Shown: positions 22,885 to 39,773 of the stretch, piece after piece
How the letters are laid out: each line of letters starts with the position of its first letter
Position numbering within the stretch: position 1 is the stretch's first letter
DNA from: Cubamyces lactineus
Taxonomy: Eukaryota > Basidiomycota > Agaricomycetes > Polyporales > Polyporaceae
DNA: 64,000 nucleotides
Reading direction: 5' to 3'
Assembly (NCBI GenBank): GCA_022376465.1
Contig: JACDTU010000008.1
Coordinates: forward strand, 62,001 to 126,000
The notes under the pieces: generated by a model
Database searches by the model: none
Told to the model about the DNA's origin: nothing
The model's input: the letters and a program-made list of their open reading frames with translations, nothing else
Position numbers and translations under genes: made by a program

Positions 22885-24315
22885 TCAAGCAGGTGTCTTC
22901 ACAACCGCGAACGAGAGCATACCGCGGATATCAAGTACGCGAAGACGGGCCACAATCGCTTTGCAACCCTCCTCGACGTGTGAAGGGTCTGAACACGAGT
23001 TCGTGAAGTTGACCGCGCTGAGCGAGAGCAGCACGCTTAGCGTCCGTTCCATCTCGGCCCAGGCTGCCCACTCGATGTCTTCCACGTCCTCGACGCGCAG
23101 GTGGGCGATGACATTCACAGTTCGGAGGCGGTGGAAGGAATGCGGATCGAGCTGCGCTAGGAGGTTCACGACCAGGAGCAAGGAGTACAGCTTCGCGTCG
23201 AGGGTGAGCGTCGTAATGTTTGGCGGATAGTGGGGTGAGATGGCCATCACATGCGGACATTCGATGACCTCTTCGGTATCTGCGAGGAATCATGGTGTCA
23301 AGGAATACGTATTTGTTTGTTCCTTGTTCCTGGAGGACTCACCACTTCTGCGCCAGTGGTAGAAGATTAGATGCAAATGTCGCATGGAGGCATACCCAGC
23401 GATGGCCTGATTGAGCTTGGCTACCTGACTGAGGCGGTAGAGAGTGTACGCGAACGTCTCCGGGTGGATGTGTCCAACTAGCCATGGCATGAGAGTCAAG
23501 GGAGACGGCGCGTAAGCCTCGGTGACCTTCAAGGTCTGCATTGCGATCGCGGCTGTTTTTGGCTGCTCGGCAGGTTCTTGGTCAGGCCTCTCCATTGCGC
23601 CGTAAAGAGAACACAGACGTCCACAGCGCAATGTACGCATATTTGGATAGCACCTGACTAGAGTGTCCAGATCTGCGTTGTGTCCGAACCAGCAGTCGAA
23701 CAGCGAGAGCGAATGTAGACGCGGGAAGTGGGGGGCAAGCATTGCCACGATTTCCGGATTCACAGGGACGTCCTTCAGGGACAGGTGTACTGTATTTCGC
23801 ATGAGCGGGGCTAGGACAAGGGCGAATACACGGAGGAGCTTTGATGGCTGCGCCTTTTGTCGTAGTGCCTGCAAGGATTCAAAGGCCCTCCCGTCGGCTT
23901 CGAGGTATAGATCGCGGACATATTCAGCGAGGGGAGGATTCTTCACGAAAAGCTGTACAGACTCCACAAAATTATTCTCGTGGACTATAATTCTGTGGAA
24001 GATATGGTGGCGCGCGGAATGGACGAGGGCATGGGAGACGAGAGCGAAGCTGCGGAGCGTCTGAAGGTCGTCGTATAGGTGGTCCATGATCTGCTCGACA
24101 AGCTCAAAAGGTAGTCTCCAGCGTTGTGGCTGGGATTGACTAGGTTGGGTAGATGGGATAGGGAGAGTTCTCGAGTGGCGGCGGGCCAACTTGGTAGCCG
24201 CCTTCCAAGTACGTGAGATGCTCCGGTGTACGCCTCCCCATTTCCGCCCTGCGGGCTCAAAGGAGATACCGAACTCCTTGCTGATATTGTCCAGTGTAGT
24301 GTCCATGACAGACAT
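22885..24315 (-). CDS. F-box-like protein
   Basis: Two exons (23343-24315, 22885-23279) give 455 residues from the ATG at 24313-24315. A basic, Ser/Gln-rich N-terminus precedes the F-box-like motif RLPFELVEQIMDHLYDDL...LRSFALVSHALVHSARHHIF at about residues 65-110. Leu-rich segments follow (VHLSLKDVPVNPEIVAML, FPRLHSLSLFDC, TTLTLDAKLYSLLLVV). The frame stays open upstream to 24525, but a GTGAGT at about 24392 and an acceptor before 24320 suggest an intron in the leader, so I start at MSVMDTTLD. It is a likely SCF substrate receptor of unknown target. It is convergent with another F-box-like gene but not an obvious recent duplicate of it. Confidence 0.72.
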
Positions 24316-25078
24316 CCTAAGCTCTGGTGCAAGTAAGGCCGGGAAGGTAAGTCGGACACTACTCGGAATAGCAGGGTACCAGTTTGACTCACCTTGGGTA
24401 AGAATCAGGATGCAGATACCACCCACGGCCCCGGGAGCCCTTAAGAATGTGCTGAGACAGAAGCTGTCCGAGAAGATGTTTCCTTGCCGTAGCAAAGATG
24501 CGGGTGTGTGTACGCGCGTATCCACGGATTCCAGACAACGTTGACTTTGTTGTTGGGTTGTGCCCCGTCTGAGATACTAGTAATTGTATTCGTCGGGTCA
24601 GAGGTCGCAGCGCCTTGTAGAGTTATTCCGCCCAAGCGACAGGCCTCCCAGACGATAGAGGCTATTCAATAGATACAAGCAGAGATGAGAGGAGGTGTTG
24701 CTTTGGTTGAACTGAGTTGGCAGCCATGGTGCCAGTCGGGAGCAAGCATGGACCAACATCGCGTCTACCAAATCGTGTAAGCGCCCATTACCTGAGCGTC
24801 TGTCGCGATTCACCTGCGGGCGCTTAATGATCGAAGAAGTTTCGTGCGCGCGCATCTCTCAACTGGCGGAGGTCCAGAGGACTTATCTTTCCCTCTCCGT
24901 CCTCGTTCCTCTCTTCCGCCTGGTGCTGTGTGCTCGCGTTCTGGGATACAAGTAGTTCTCTTGCTGTGGGAGGGCCTGTTCGGGTGCCAAGATATCGCGT
25001 TTGAATCGCTAGAACGAAAGGCGGGAGACATTGCAACTACACCCAGTCAACGCAAGATCCCGGACGGCTCATCGAGTG
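24316..25078. promoter_or_regulatory. Divergent promoter region: F-box-like gene (minus) and RPC2 (plus)
   Basis: 763 nt between divergent start codons. It holds the probable leader intron of the F-box-like gene (24320-24392) and the promoter of RPC2. No TATA box, RNA gene or further coding gene could be supported. Confidence 0.4.
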
Positions 25079-29607
<4,529 letters not shown>

Positions 29608-30623
29608 TGGGAAGAGAAGCAGCCCTAAATTATATCACGACCTCTCACTCTGCATGCTTTGTCAAGGTATCACGCACATTTGTATTCTTGCGCAACTAAT
29701 TGTATGATTATCTCAAGACATCTCTTCCTCATATATCCTCTCGGCCGTCCCCCTCATTTTGTGCATCATACACATTCAAGCACAAGACGGCTTTTTCTGC
29801 CCTCCTGACTATGGCGGGCCGTAGACCCATCCGGCACGGCCAGCGGGGTTCTCAACCCCTATTTAAACGTGCATCACGGCACTGACGCCGCAAGTGGGGC
29901 ACGCAAACATCGCGAAGCAGGACGCGTACGTTATCGTGCACCCTCGGACGCTGATATCGGACGAGGTTGTGTGACTGGCGTGCGTACACAACCCGGGCGG
30001 AGTCGGGGGTGCCCCTGGCCAACAGGCGTCCACAAGGCTGCATGAGCACGCGCACGCTCGCTCGCTTTACAAATTTTCTTGACATCCAGTGCGAGATCGC
30101 AGCAATGAATGTCTTCTATAGACGTATGGCATGGCGGAGATTGCAGCTAGGATTGACGAAGAGGGCAAGATGAACTGAGACGGGGAGTCTGACCAGTTCT
30201 GCCCGTCGCCCATCGCTGTACTAGTGTCGATCCAGTCGAGGCCACGTTTGATTAGGTTCATTCTGGCGCGCGAGATCGTCCTGCTGGCACGGAAATATTC
30301 GACCTCGCGTTATCCTCGAAACCGTTTCGAGGTCTGCTGAGCGTACTCTGGTCGCAGTGGTACGCTGAGTGAATCGTTCTGCGAACTTCAACTTGTCGCA
30401 TAGATGAGCGCCCTGTTGCCGCATTAGACGCCGACTGTACGGCCGGCGACCAAGTGATCGCCGGAGCGCACCGTCGGGCGTTTGTTTTAGCGCTCAGCTC
30501 TCGACCGCGACGTCGACTTGGAGTGGCCTTGCCTGGATTGCTCTTGCTCTCTACCTCCATATCCTCCTACCTGATCTTTGCTGTTTTATCAGATATCGGC
30601 GCGTGTGACAGTCACTACACGAA
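29608..30623. other. Intergenic between RPC2 and UBC7
   Basis: 1016 nt between two plus-strand genes. It carries the RPC2 3' flank and the UBC7 promoter. TATTTAAA at 29858-29865 is a possible TATA-like element, but it is 760 nt from the UBC7 ATG, so it may belong to an unannotated transcript. No conserved coding segment or RNA gene was found. Confidence 0.4.
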
Positions 30624-31821
30624 ATGAGTTCACGAAGCGGAAGTGCCACCGCGCTGCGGCGACTTATGACTGAATACAAGCAACTCACCTCCCAAGGTCA
30701 GTCTTGCCACAAGCAGCTCACTGGCAGGCATGCAGGCTGCATAGAAGATGATTCGTGTTATTGAACTTGTCATCTGTGGTCTTCAGGTGCTCCCGATGGC
30801 ATGTTCACTGCGGGTATGTTCATTACCTCCTGTACCCACCGAAGGCATCCCACAGCGCTGACGTTCCGTGTGGGCGCGCGGCACCTCGTTCATCCTCCTG
30901 CACGAGAAGGTCCCATTTCCGAGTCGGACTTTTTCACCTGGGAGGCCCTGATTGTGGGACCAAAGGACACCCCGTTCGAAGGTGGCGTCTTTCCTGCTAT
31001 CCTGACATTTGTACGTACTTCGTATGTACTCCGGCGCTCGCGACCCATTGCTCATGACCAGCGCCCTTTGGCCATCCAACCTTCTCCCGGACTGCACCTA
31101 TTTCCTCCGTGATGCACTCTGCACGGCCGCCGTGGCTGCCATCTGTGTCTGCTAGCCGTCCGATTACCCCCTATCCCCGTTCAAGATGAAGTTTGACCCA
31201 CCGTTGTTTCACCCGAACAGTAAGTCTCGCAGCCTTGACAGATGGGGCTACCGGCGGGTGCATTGCTTTCCATGTGCACCCGCACACGACCGGAGCCCTC
31301 CGTCGGCTATTTTCTTGTCTATGTGTGGTTGAGCTAACCGCTATGGTGCACGTCGTTGTGGGCCTGTGATCACGTCTAGTCTACCCCGACGGCACTGTCT
31401 GCATCTCAATATTGCATACACCCGGAGACGACCCTACGCAATATGAACAGGCGTCCGAGCGGTGGAGCCCAGTACAGAGCGTGGAGAAAGTCATCCTCAG
31501 CGTGATCTCAATGCTGGCAGGTACGCTTCTCAACATGTCCGAACTGCACCTCGGAGGCGGACTGAAAATATGTTTTTCCGTCTGTTTCCCTCGCCTCACA
31601 TACGCCGTCCGGAACGCCGCCGTTATCTCTCGCAGAACCCAATCTAGAGAGTGGCGCAAATATCGACTGTTGCAAGCTCTATCGCGAGAACAAAGCCGTG
31701 AGTTCACGATCCGACGCCGCCCATCATGTTCCGGAACTAAACAAACATGTGTGATCAACGCCCTGTTTAGGAATATGAGCGTATAGTCAAGCAGTCCATC
31801 CGCGAACAATTGGGGCTCTAA
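30624..31821 (+). CDS. UBC7: Ubiquitin-conjugating enzyme E2 Ubc7/UBE2G2
   Basis: E2 of ER-associated degradation, working with membrane E3s (Hrd1, Doa10) and Cue1 in yeast. Seven exons (30624-30696, 30787-30813, 30910-31010, 31156-31219, 31380-31520, 31636-31697, 31771-31821) sum to exactly 173 codons. Order: [60 protein letters not shown], active-site cysteine in GTVCISILH, acidic loop [20 protein letters not shown], then [18 protein letters not shown] and ending [16 protein letters not shown]. This matches UBE2G2/Ubc7 residue by residue in the signature loop. A related UBE2G1-type E2 lies 10 kb away. BiP in the same window acts in the same ER quality-control pathway. Confidence 0.95.
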
Positions 31822-34594
31822 TTAGCCTCTCAGGGCGTCCCCAGCGTGCCCGATGTCCAACAGGTAAGTGCCGTCCAGCGAGATGATTGTGCGGCGAATA
31901 CCAGAGTGAACCTTCGTCAGCGTCGTGACACGTCGTTGTGGGCGGACAGTGTACGTACGCGAGGGCCACCACCATCCAATCCGCCACCATTGACACCACA
32001 ATACCATATTCGGGACCATGGCGATAGGGGAGATATCAAAAGGAAACGTGTAAATGTAATGTATCAACAGCTCTGCAGCATCTCACCGTTCCACCATCGC
32101 AGCACATAAGCCACATTTGCTCGCTGGTTCGCTGAGAAACACCTCGCCTTAGCAGGTTAGTGCCCACCACATAATGGTCTACCCTGTATCTCTGTGTTAG
32201 TGCGCGCTGTGCCTTCGGCCGATGTGCACGTCTTCCCGCGGAGCATCTACGAGTCTCGGCCCACCACCCTCCCTGGATCGCCTTGACCCGCACAACACCC
32301 GCGGCGTGCGCCGGAGCGGCGACCTGCGTGCTTCGCGGCCTCCCCTCCTGCGACGTGCCTCCCTTTCTGCGCCGGATCGACCCATGCTCCATGGCTGCGC
32401 ATGCCACCACCACCTCCGCCACCTACGCATGCCAACCGTCGCGGAGCGTGCGTGTGTATACTGTGCGCGCGTCCATGCGGCGCGTGGGGGGCCAAGCGGG
32501 GGTGCCACCGCCAATGCCGTAGCCCGGGTGTGTCAGCGCACTGGGCCCAGCAGGGAGGGTTAACGTTAGGCTACGTGAGCGGTGCGCGCGCGCCCCGCGA
32601 CGCCCGCGACGGACCCTCACGGTGACGTGCATGGCCGTCCGCGGGGATGAGATCTCGCGAGCGCAATCTCGCCTCTGAGTTGCCTCTTTCCCCTTTCCTG
32701 TTTCCTCTTGAATCTCTCCCTTCCCGTTATTTTTGCGCCGGTTTTTCTGCATCGCCGCTGGTGGCGTTGTCGACTTGCATGCGTCATTCGTTGTTCATGG
32801 TCGCCGTCGTTCCACGCGGCGTGCCGTGTGCCCGGACTGCTCCGGAGCCTCGCGGAGCTCCTGCTTCAATAGCAATCGCCCTCGCCCTTGCCCTGGTTTC
32901 CGGCGTTCTTCCCTTCGGTCTGTATGATCATGATTCAATGGGCGACTGGCAGTTGATCCCAGGAACGCTCCGACATCCAGCATGGGCGGTGACCGTGTCC
33001 GAGCCGAACAGGAAGACGACGAAACAGGTCCGCAAATGCGCCTTCGGACAACACAACGTGCGTCGACATTTAGATTCTCGGCTTCCCTCCCCGTTAAGCC
33101 TGGGGCTCGAGTGCGGGCGGACTGACACGCTACCTTATGGTACCCGGCACACAGTGGTTAGGGCGCCCCAGTGTCCCCTGGTCCGTGGCCAGTGGCGTCG
33201 GCAGCTTGCCCGCTGAGAACGCCGGGCCTTGAGTTGGCGGACTCGAAACGTTCACTACTGTACTAGTAGTAGTAGGTGGCTGCTAGTCGGACTCGCTCGG
33301 TGCGCCGCGGAGGCGAACAAGCACTGTCGGAACCCCGGGTGGTGCGTCGTGTGGTGTGCCAGGCATAACGTACTACTGCATTGTGCGTACGTACGTACTC
33401 CCGTACGCAGCGGTGGCAGCAGTGGGAGCTGGTGAACGTTGATCCTGCGTTCAGACGCCGTTTAGGTTGTAGACTCGAACTTACGGTCTCTTACGGTGCT
33501 GGCGAGCGCCGCGGTGGGACTTGCGCTCGCTCTCAGGCTGATTACGAACTCAGAATATTGGGCCACGGACATACGTTTTCTGTGTTTGGGTAGGGCCTTT
33601 TTACTCTATATGGCTTGAGGTGCTTAAGGAGGGACGGACGGACTAGCCGAGGCATTGAAGACCGTCACCGGGCGGTCGTGCTAAGTGAACGTACAGTTCT
33701 ACACCGGTGACCGGCGCCGGCTTGCGGGCGTCCAAACGTTCAAACTATACCACACGGCGCGCTAGCGCTGTGGCGGCAACAGTACCTAGTAGTTAACAGT
33801 GTCAATGGCCAGCCGCTCGGCCGGCGTATTAGGAAGTTTGGCCTAGCACCGGGGGCGAGCGGACGTCACATTTATAGTAGCTAGCGCGAGCGCTGTACAT
33901 ACATACTAGTAGTAGCTGTGGCAAACGTGCCAACGTCGTGAGGTAGCGCTAGCGTAGTGTACTTGGTGGACACCGCAAGAGTTGGAGAGCACACGTCACC
34001 TGCCATCCGACTTCGAGAATATCGAATTCGATGTAATGGGAGACGGGGGAGCTAGGACACGTTGGGGTGTTTGCATTCTTCTTCGCGGGGGAGGCTACAT
34101 CGCCGCATCATCGGCACAAGACAAAGAGGACAACAACAGCAACAATATCAGGAGCCGCATTAAGGTATGCGTACAGACGTGGTAGACGTGAATTACCAGG
34201 GAAACGATGAAGGAGTACGAGGAGACGGCGGCAAAGGGAGGGGGGATTATCTACAAACGGATACAGCTTTTCTTTGCATACGGATTACGGACGACGGATT
34301 ATAGCTGGCGTTACAACAGCAGCAGCAGCAGTAGCAGCAGGAGCAAGAGCAAGAGTCGGAGCGGGACCGGGGCTTGTGTGCGTGTGCATGGTGCATGGTT
34401 CGGTTCGAGGACGATGTGCTGTGCAGAGGCAGGGGCGGGGGCGTGTAGGGTACTGCATACAGAGCACCGGAAGTCTATAGCGAGAGAAAACTAGAGAAAG
34501 GAAGAGCCAGGGGAGGCAGCCGAAGGGACCAAGCGTGATCCACGATCGCTTACCCGTCCATGCAGGCAGGACACAACAATGACCAGCCCCGCGC
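31822..34594. other. Gene-poor intergenic stretch upstream of the lactone oxidase 3' end
   Basis: 2.77 kb without a gene I can support. It contains TAGTAGTAG tracts near 33262-33275 and 33906-33916, GTACGTACGTAC near 33387-33398, and a CAG-type triplet run at 34314-34342. The longest open frame (32647-33216, plus) looks compositional: Ala/Arg/Pro-rich with no family resemblance. No transposon termini were recognised. Confidence 0.4.
34314..34342. repeat. CAG-type triplet microsatellite
   Basis: Imperfect CAG run (CAACAGCAGCAGCAGCAG then TAGCAGCAG) in the flank of the lactone oxidase gene, outside its coding exons. Confidence 0.8.
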
Positions 34595-37447
34595 TCACGG
34601 ACGCTTCTTAAACACGCGGGGCCCATACTCCGCGCCCTCGCGCCCAAAGATGTGGCGCTCGACGTACGGGTTGCGGAACAGGCCGTGCGGGTCGACCGCG
34701 CCGAGCACGCGCACAAAGTCGTCGAAGCGCGGGTAGCGCGCGCGCAGCGCGTCCGGCCCGAGCGGGTGCGTCTTCGCCCAGTGCGGCGTCCCGCCGTGCG
34801 CGCGCATGAGCGCCTCGAACCGCGCGAAGAGCGTCCGGTACGGCACGTTCAGCCCGTATGGTCTGCGCGTGGGCGAGAAGAGGGGGTGGATGAGTGGGTT
34901 GGTGGGAGAGGCGAGCGGAGGGAACGGAGAGGGAACGGATTGGGGCACCGCGGAGATGGAGGATAGGGAGAAGGACAAGGGGGATGCCATATGCGACGAA
35001 TTGGGGTGAGGTTGGTGCAGTGAGACGAGAGGAAGTGGTGTGGGGCGGAGGCGAGGCAGGAGGCGCAGCGGGATGAGGTACGGACGTGGGTACGGGGAGT
35101 GCAGCGCGGGGCGAGGCACAGCATGCGCAGGCGCGGACATGACGGTGCGAAACCAGGGCGGACAGACGCACGGACGAACGGGCGGGCGAGCGAGCGAGCG
35201 AGCAGCGTCAATGTAGGCCATCGACCGAGATCGTCGGAGGGACGGCAGGACGGCGCGCGACGGAGAAGCAGCGGGCGAGCCAGGGCAGGACGGACGGACA
35301 GACGGACAGGCACCGGGACGAGGAGGGAGGTGGGAGACGGGCCACGCGGAGCGAAGAAGGCGAGCGAGAAGGGGGACGAGGGAAGAGGGACGCGCGACGG
35401 GAGAAGGCGAAGCCAAACAGACGGCGAAGTCGAAGCCGGACGCGCACGATGACGGACGGCGAGGGTCGAGGACCGAGCGTGGGCGCAGAAAGGGGAAGAG
35501 AGACGGGGGAAACAAGGAAACAAGGGACGGAAAACGTGGCGATGAGCGGCTGCTTCTCGACTGCGGGAAGAAAGGAGGCTTACTTGAACTGCACAAGGCC
35601 GATCCAGCACGTCTGCTGGCCGTAGCTCGGGCTGAGCCAGATGTCGTCCGGGGACGAGAAGCGGATCTCGACGGACGAGTGCGGGCGCAGGCCCGCCGGG
35701 TCGGCGAACTCGCTCTCGAGCCAGGCGCGCACCTCGCGCAGGCACGCCTGGGCGTGGTCGTACGGGATTGCCCACTCGGTCGTATATTGTGGGTACTACA
35801 TTTGCGCGCGAGCGGGCGGAGCATGTGCGCGGAAAGATGCACGAGACGGACGCGCGGGCGTGCGCGGACAGATGGACGTGGAGAAGAAAAAGATGGCAAA
35901 GGTCAGACGCGGGGGCACGAAAGATGGGTCCGAGGGAAGGTCGGACTTGCCTTGCAATCAATGTTGTACACGCGATAGCTGTCGTCGACGGTGACGGTCC
36001 TGTCGCGGACGAGCCAGGCCATGAAGCGGCCGAGGTAGATGTTGAGGACGGGGAAATAGCGCGCGATGAAGAGGAGGAACTGGAGCAAGTGGAAGCCCAC
36101 GATCGAGTGCCAGAGCCATGTGCCGACCGGCTTCCTGGGCTGTTATGTCATGGGGGCGAAGTGTATGTGAGCCTCCTGCCGAGCATGCTCAAGAGCGTGG
36201 CAGACGCCGCGGGAGAGACGTACCTCGCTCGTTCGGTTCGCGGTGCTGACTCGGACGACGTCTGCCTGCGGGAACCACCAGAGGCGGACGTGCTCGGCCG
36301 AGTGTGCGATAGCATCCAAGTTCTGGACGACCTCGTCGAAGGAGTGGTTCTCCTGGACCTCCTTCAGCCGGAACGCGGGCTCGACCTCGAGGGTGATCTC
36401 GAGGATGAGACCGGTCGCGCCGATGCCACATATGGAGGCAAGAAACAGGTCCGGGTGCTCCTGTCGCGAGCAGCGGACGCGGGAGCCGTCCGCGAGGAGG
36501 ATGACGAGAGCGAGGACGTGCATGGAGAGGACGGGCCAGTTCATGCCGGAGCCGTGTGTTGCGGTGGTGATGACGCCGCCGATGGTCTGGTCTGAGATGG
36601 AGCCGAGGTTGCGCATTGCGAGGCCATGGCTTGCGAGGCGGATGTGGAGGTCGTTGAGGACGACGCCTGCCTGAGCGACGACATACCGTTTCTCGACGTT
36701 GACCTGCACAACTTCGATTAGCTTCTCTTCCCTCGCCGGTGGGCACGGAACACCCGGCTTCCGCTCTCCGGGCCCCGGAGGCGATGAACGCCATATCGGG
36801 CCAACTGCCACAACGGGAATGGGAGAATGAGGAAGTGCCTGAGCCCGAGATGCGACCCAGATCGAGCGCGATCGCCCGGGCGGAGATCTCCGCCATGACG
36901 AGAGATTGCGCGCGTGGACCAAACAGGGGACAACAGAGGGAAAAGCGAGATAGCGATGGGTGGCTGACGCTTGCACTTGGATGGATGTGCTCCTTGCCTG
37001 ACGGACGGGCGACAGCCGACAAGCGCAGACGGACTCGCACTCGGACGCGGGCGCGGACTCGGATCTCTGACAGACGCGGGCAGGCGGACGGACGGACGGA
37101 GAGGGACTCACCTCGATAATTTTGTTCAGCTTCTCCGTCCGCAACATGAACCCCGTCGTGCACACCAGGTCGCTCGGACTGTGTCCCACCCCCGCGACCC
37201 GCACGCGCTTGCCCTCCCGCCGCGCGAGCTCGAGCACCAGCCGGCACTGCTCCTCCGTCTCGGGCTCGAACACGCACAGCGGCGTGCAGCTGTAGCTCAG
37301 CCCCCAGTTCGTAAACGTCGCCTTTGGGTGCCCCGCCCGCACCGTCACCGGCGCGAGCAGCTCGTACAGCGTGCGCAGCGGCATGTCCTGCATCTTCGGC
37401 GTCCGGAGGACTGCAGGGTGCGAGGGCGATGAGACGTCGGAGGACAT
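34595..37447 (-). CDS. ALO1: D-arabinono-1,4-lactone oxidase
   Basis: FAD enzyme that oxidises D-arabinono-1,4-lactone to D-erythroascorbate, the fungal ascorbate analogue, in the mitochondrial outer membrane of yeast. Five exons (37112-37447, 36224-36703, 35951-36139, 35584-35795, 34595-34862) sum to 1485 nt, 494 residues. FAD domain: FTNWGLSYSCTP, VAGVGHSPSDLVCTTGF, LGSISDQTIGGVITTATHGS. Hydrophobic segment FHLLQFLLFIARYFPVL in exon 3. ALO domain: QYTTEWAIPYDHA, GTPHWAKTH (HWAK flavin-site motif), DPHGLFRNPYVERHIFG. Oddities: introns of 408 nt (36704-37111) and 721 nt (34863-35583) in a genome of 50-60-nt introns, and a GC-AG intron at 35796-35950. It is the only gene in 11 kb. Confidence 0.93.
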
Positions 37448-39218
37448 CGCGCTTGGTGGTGGTGGTGGTGGAGGAGGATGGGTGGTATGCCTAGCGGCGG
37501 GGGAGGAAGCAGCAGCGAGAGTGGTAGCAATAGTAGCGAGTCAAGCCGCGTCGAGTCGATCGGGTCGCGAGAGTCTCCCTGGTGTGTAGGCTGACAAGGG
37601 CTGACAGAAGCAGTTGTAGGAACCGGCGGCGGTGGCATGTTTGGAGGACGGGCTGCGAGGGCTTTATAAGTTTTAGCGGGAGAGATGCTTATGGATGATG
37701 ATTGAGTCGCGAGGCAGGCTGCGAATGCCTTTTTCGATCGATTGCTCAGCCCCCTTCGCTCGCTCGCTCAAGCTCGCGCCTCCTCGTACCTCAGGCTCTC
37801 CTCCGCCCGCCCGTCTGCCCCGTTCCGACGGGGCTGGGGTTCTTGAGAGCTTGAGAGCTTGGCAGGCGAGCCACGCACTTCTTCGAACCCTGATGATTCT
37901 CCTTCGCGCCCTCGGGCCACGCTCGCTCGCTCGGACGGACGCGGCGGCAAGCCTCGACGCACGACGATGCAGAAACGAGATTACAGCGCGCGCGTCCAGG
38001 GTCCGGGATCGCAGATGCGCAATACCGCTCGCAGCGCACTAGCAACTGCGCAGCTTCCAGAGGCATGCTGTTCAGGAATCAGAGACTACTGCCCCCATAA
38101 CCCATTCCCCCTTTGCGCTAAGCCAACTTTTTTTTTCTTCCCTTCCGCTCGCCGCTCGGGCCTGCCCGAAGAGTTCGAAGTCCCGCGCGGCGCGTGCGGG
38201 GCGTGCGGGCGCCCTCCGAGCTGCCTCGCTGCCGCGTCTGGCTGGAGCTTTGCGGCGTTTGCCGGGTGCGTCCGATCGTGGTGGAATCTCTGTGGATCCT
38301 GGGAATTCTGGGAAATAGCGATAAAAAAGAGATATCACGCTCCTGCGCGTTCGAGGAATTCTCCGCTCCGACTCGATTCATGACATCGTCTCTAGATCTC
38401 TCACAGCTCACTGCGACGGTCCTGGACGGTAGCCGGGAGCGGCGCCGGCGACGCCCACTGCACGCCCGCGCGGGTACGTGTACGTGCACGCCTCACGCCT
38501 CTTTGTTTCTGAACCCGGCGAAACGGGTGGGGATACACGCTCCCCCGAGAACAGTACTAGTAGAGAAGACGAGTCTACATGGAGAAAAAAAGGTGGAAAG
38601 GTGACAAGAATTCATACATGCATATGCGAGAGCGCTTTCTGTGATCGCCCCGTTGATGCCGGTGTGGGTTCCGTGAGTTCATGGCACCATGAGCGACCCC
38701 GGCGCCGGCTATAATGCAAGTGTTATGACCGCGGGTGAGGGACGTCTGCTCCTCGGACGCGGAGCGCGTTGGGGAATCGTGGTCGAGGAAGTCTCAGTAT
38801 ATCTCCGTAATTTGCCCCTCTCATGTTGCCGCTTCGGCCTCATGAGTGCTCGTATATGTGCTTAATCAAGGCCGGCGACGTCTCTCTTTCTCTCTCTCTC
38901 GTCTAAATCTCCGACGGCGGTTCCGCCGCTTCTCCCACTCCTGCCGCTTCTATGCACACCATACCACCACTATCAGCAAGCCTGCAAAACACGCTCGCCT
39001 CGCCTCGCGAGAGCCGCGCGCCCGCGTCTCGAGCTCGAGGATCTTTTCCTCTCGAATCCTTCTGTGAGATTGAGTTTGGTCCAGCTTCTCGGCCTGGCGC
39101 GACGTCGGCTGGTGGCAGCCATTCATATACGACATACGATATAGGCGATATGCGATACATGCGATACGCGCATAGATATGCTGTATATGCGGGCTTGAAC
39201 GACTTGCTTCTCGCGATC

Positions 39219-39241
39219 GCATTCGCATTCGCATTCGCATT
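39219..39241. repeat. GCATTC hexamer tandem repeat
   Basis: About four direct copies of GCATTC in the gene-poor stretch. Confidence 0.85.
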
Positions 39242-39280
39242 AGAAGCGACTCGCGCTGGTCGGCCACACGCGCGGCTGTG

Positions 39281-39340
39281 TGTGTTGCGTTGGGCTGCAT
39301 TGGGTTGCGTTGGGTTGCGTTGTATTGAGCTGTATTGACG
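39281..39340. repeat. 10-nt-periodic degenerate repeat (TGGGTTGCGT type)
   Basis: Six consecutive 10-nt units resembling TGGGTTGCGT, two of them identical (39301-39320) and the rest diverged (TGTGTTGCGT, TGGGCTGCAT, TGTATTGAGC, TGTATTGACG). The decay outward from a perfect centre suggests an old slippage array. Confidence 0.75.
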
Positions 39341-39773
39341 TCGACATTGCATTGAATCGTGGTTTTATTGAATCGTCAGGAAGTGTTGAAAGCGAAAGCG
39401 CACTGCTGGGTGCTGAGGCTGAGCCACCTCGATCCTTTCAGGCTAAGCCTGAGCTAAGGTCCAAGCAGGGGACGCCATGCCCCCGGATCCGCCGAGTCCA
39501 TGCAGCTGCTAGAGTGTCAGTGTGTGTCTGGCAGCAAACATCATGACCTTAGATACTCGTCACTTGCAACGCGTTGTAGAGTTGAAGGCGATTATGGTTA
39601 TGGGCGTGCCAGTGGTTGGGTGGTCAACCGCTGGTCCATTAAACGACACCGGAAATCCTGATATCGAATGCGCTGTTATTCGCTTTCACTGTCGTCGACG
39701 CGCTTGTGTAGTTATATATGGTCCGGGGGCGGTCTCACCACGCAGACGTTCGCCGCAGGAGAAGTGAACGCCT

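Noticed and set aside
31822..32067. Minus-strand frame ending GIRRTIISLDGTYLLDIGHAG whose stop touches the UBC7 stop
   Set aside because: The C-terminal part looks protein-like, but no start, no splice sites in a consistent frame and no family were found; upstream frames are compositional. Left out as a gene.
32647..33216. 189-codon plus-strand open frame in the gene-poor stretch
   Set aside because: Arg/Pro/Ala-rich composition typical of GC-rich non-coding DNA, no conserved motif, no supporting splice pattern.
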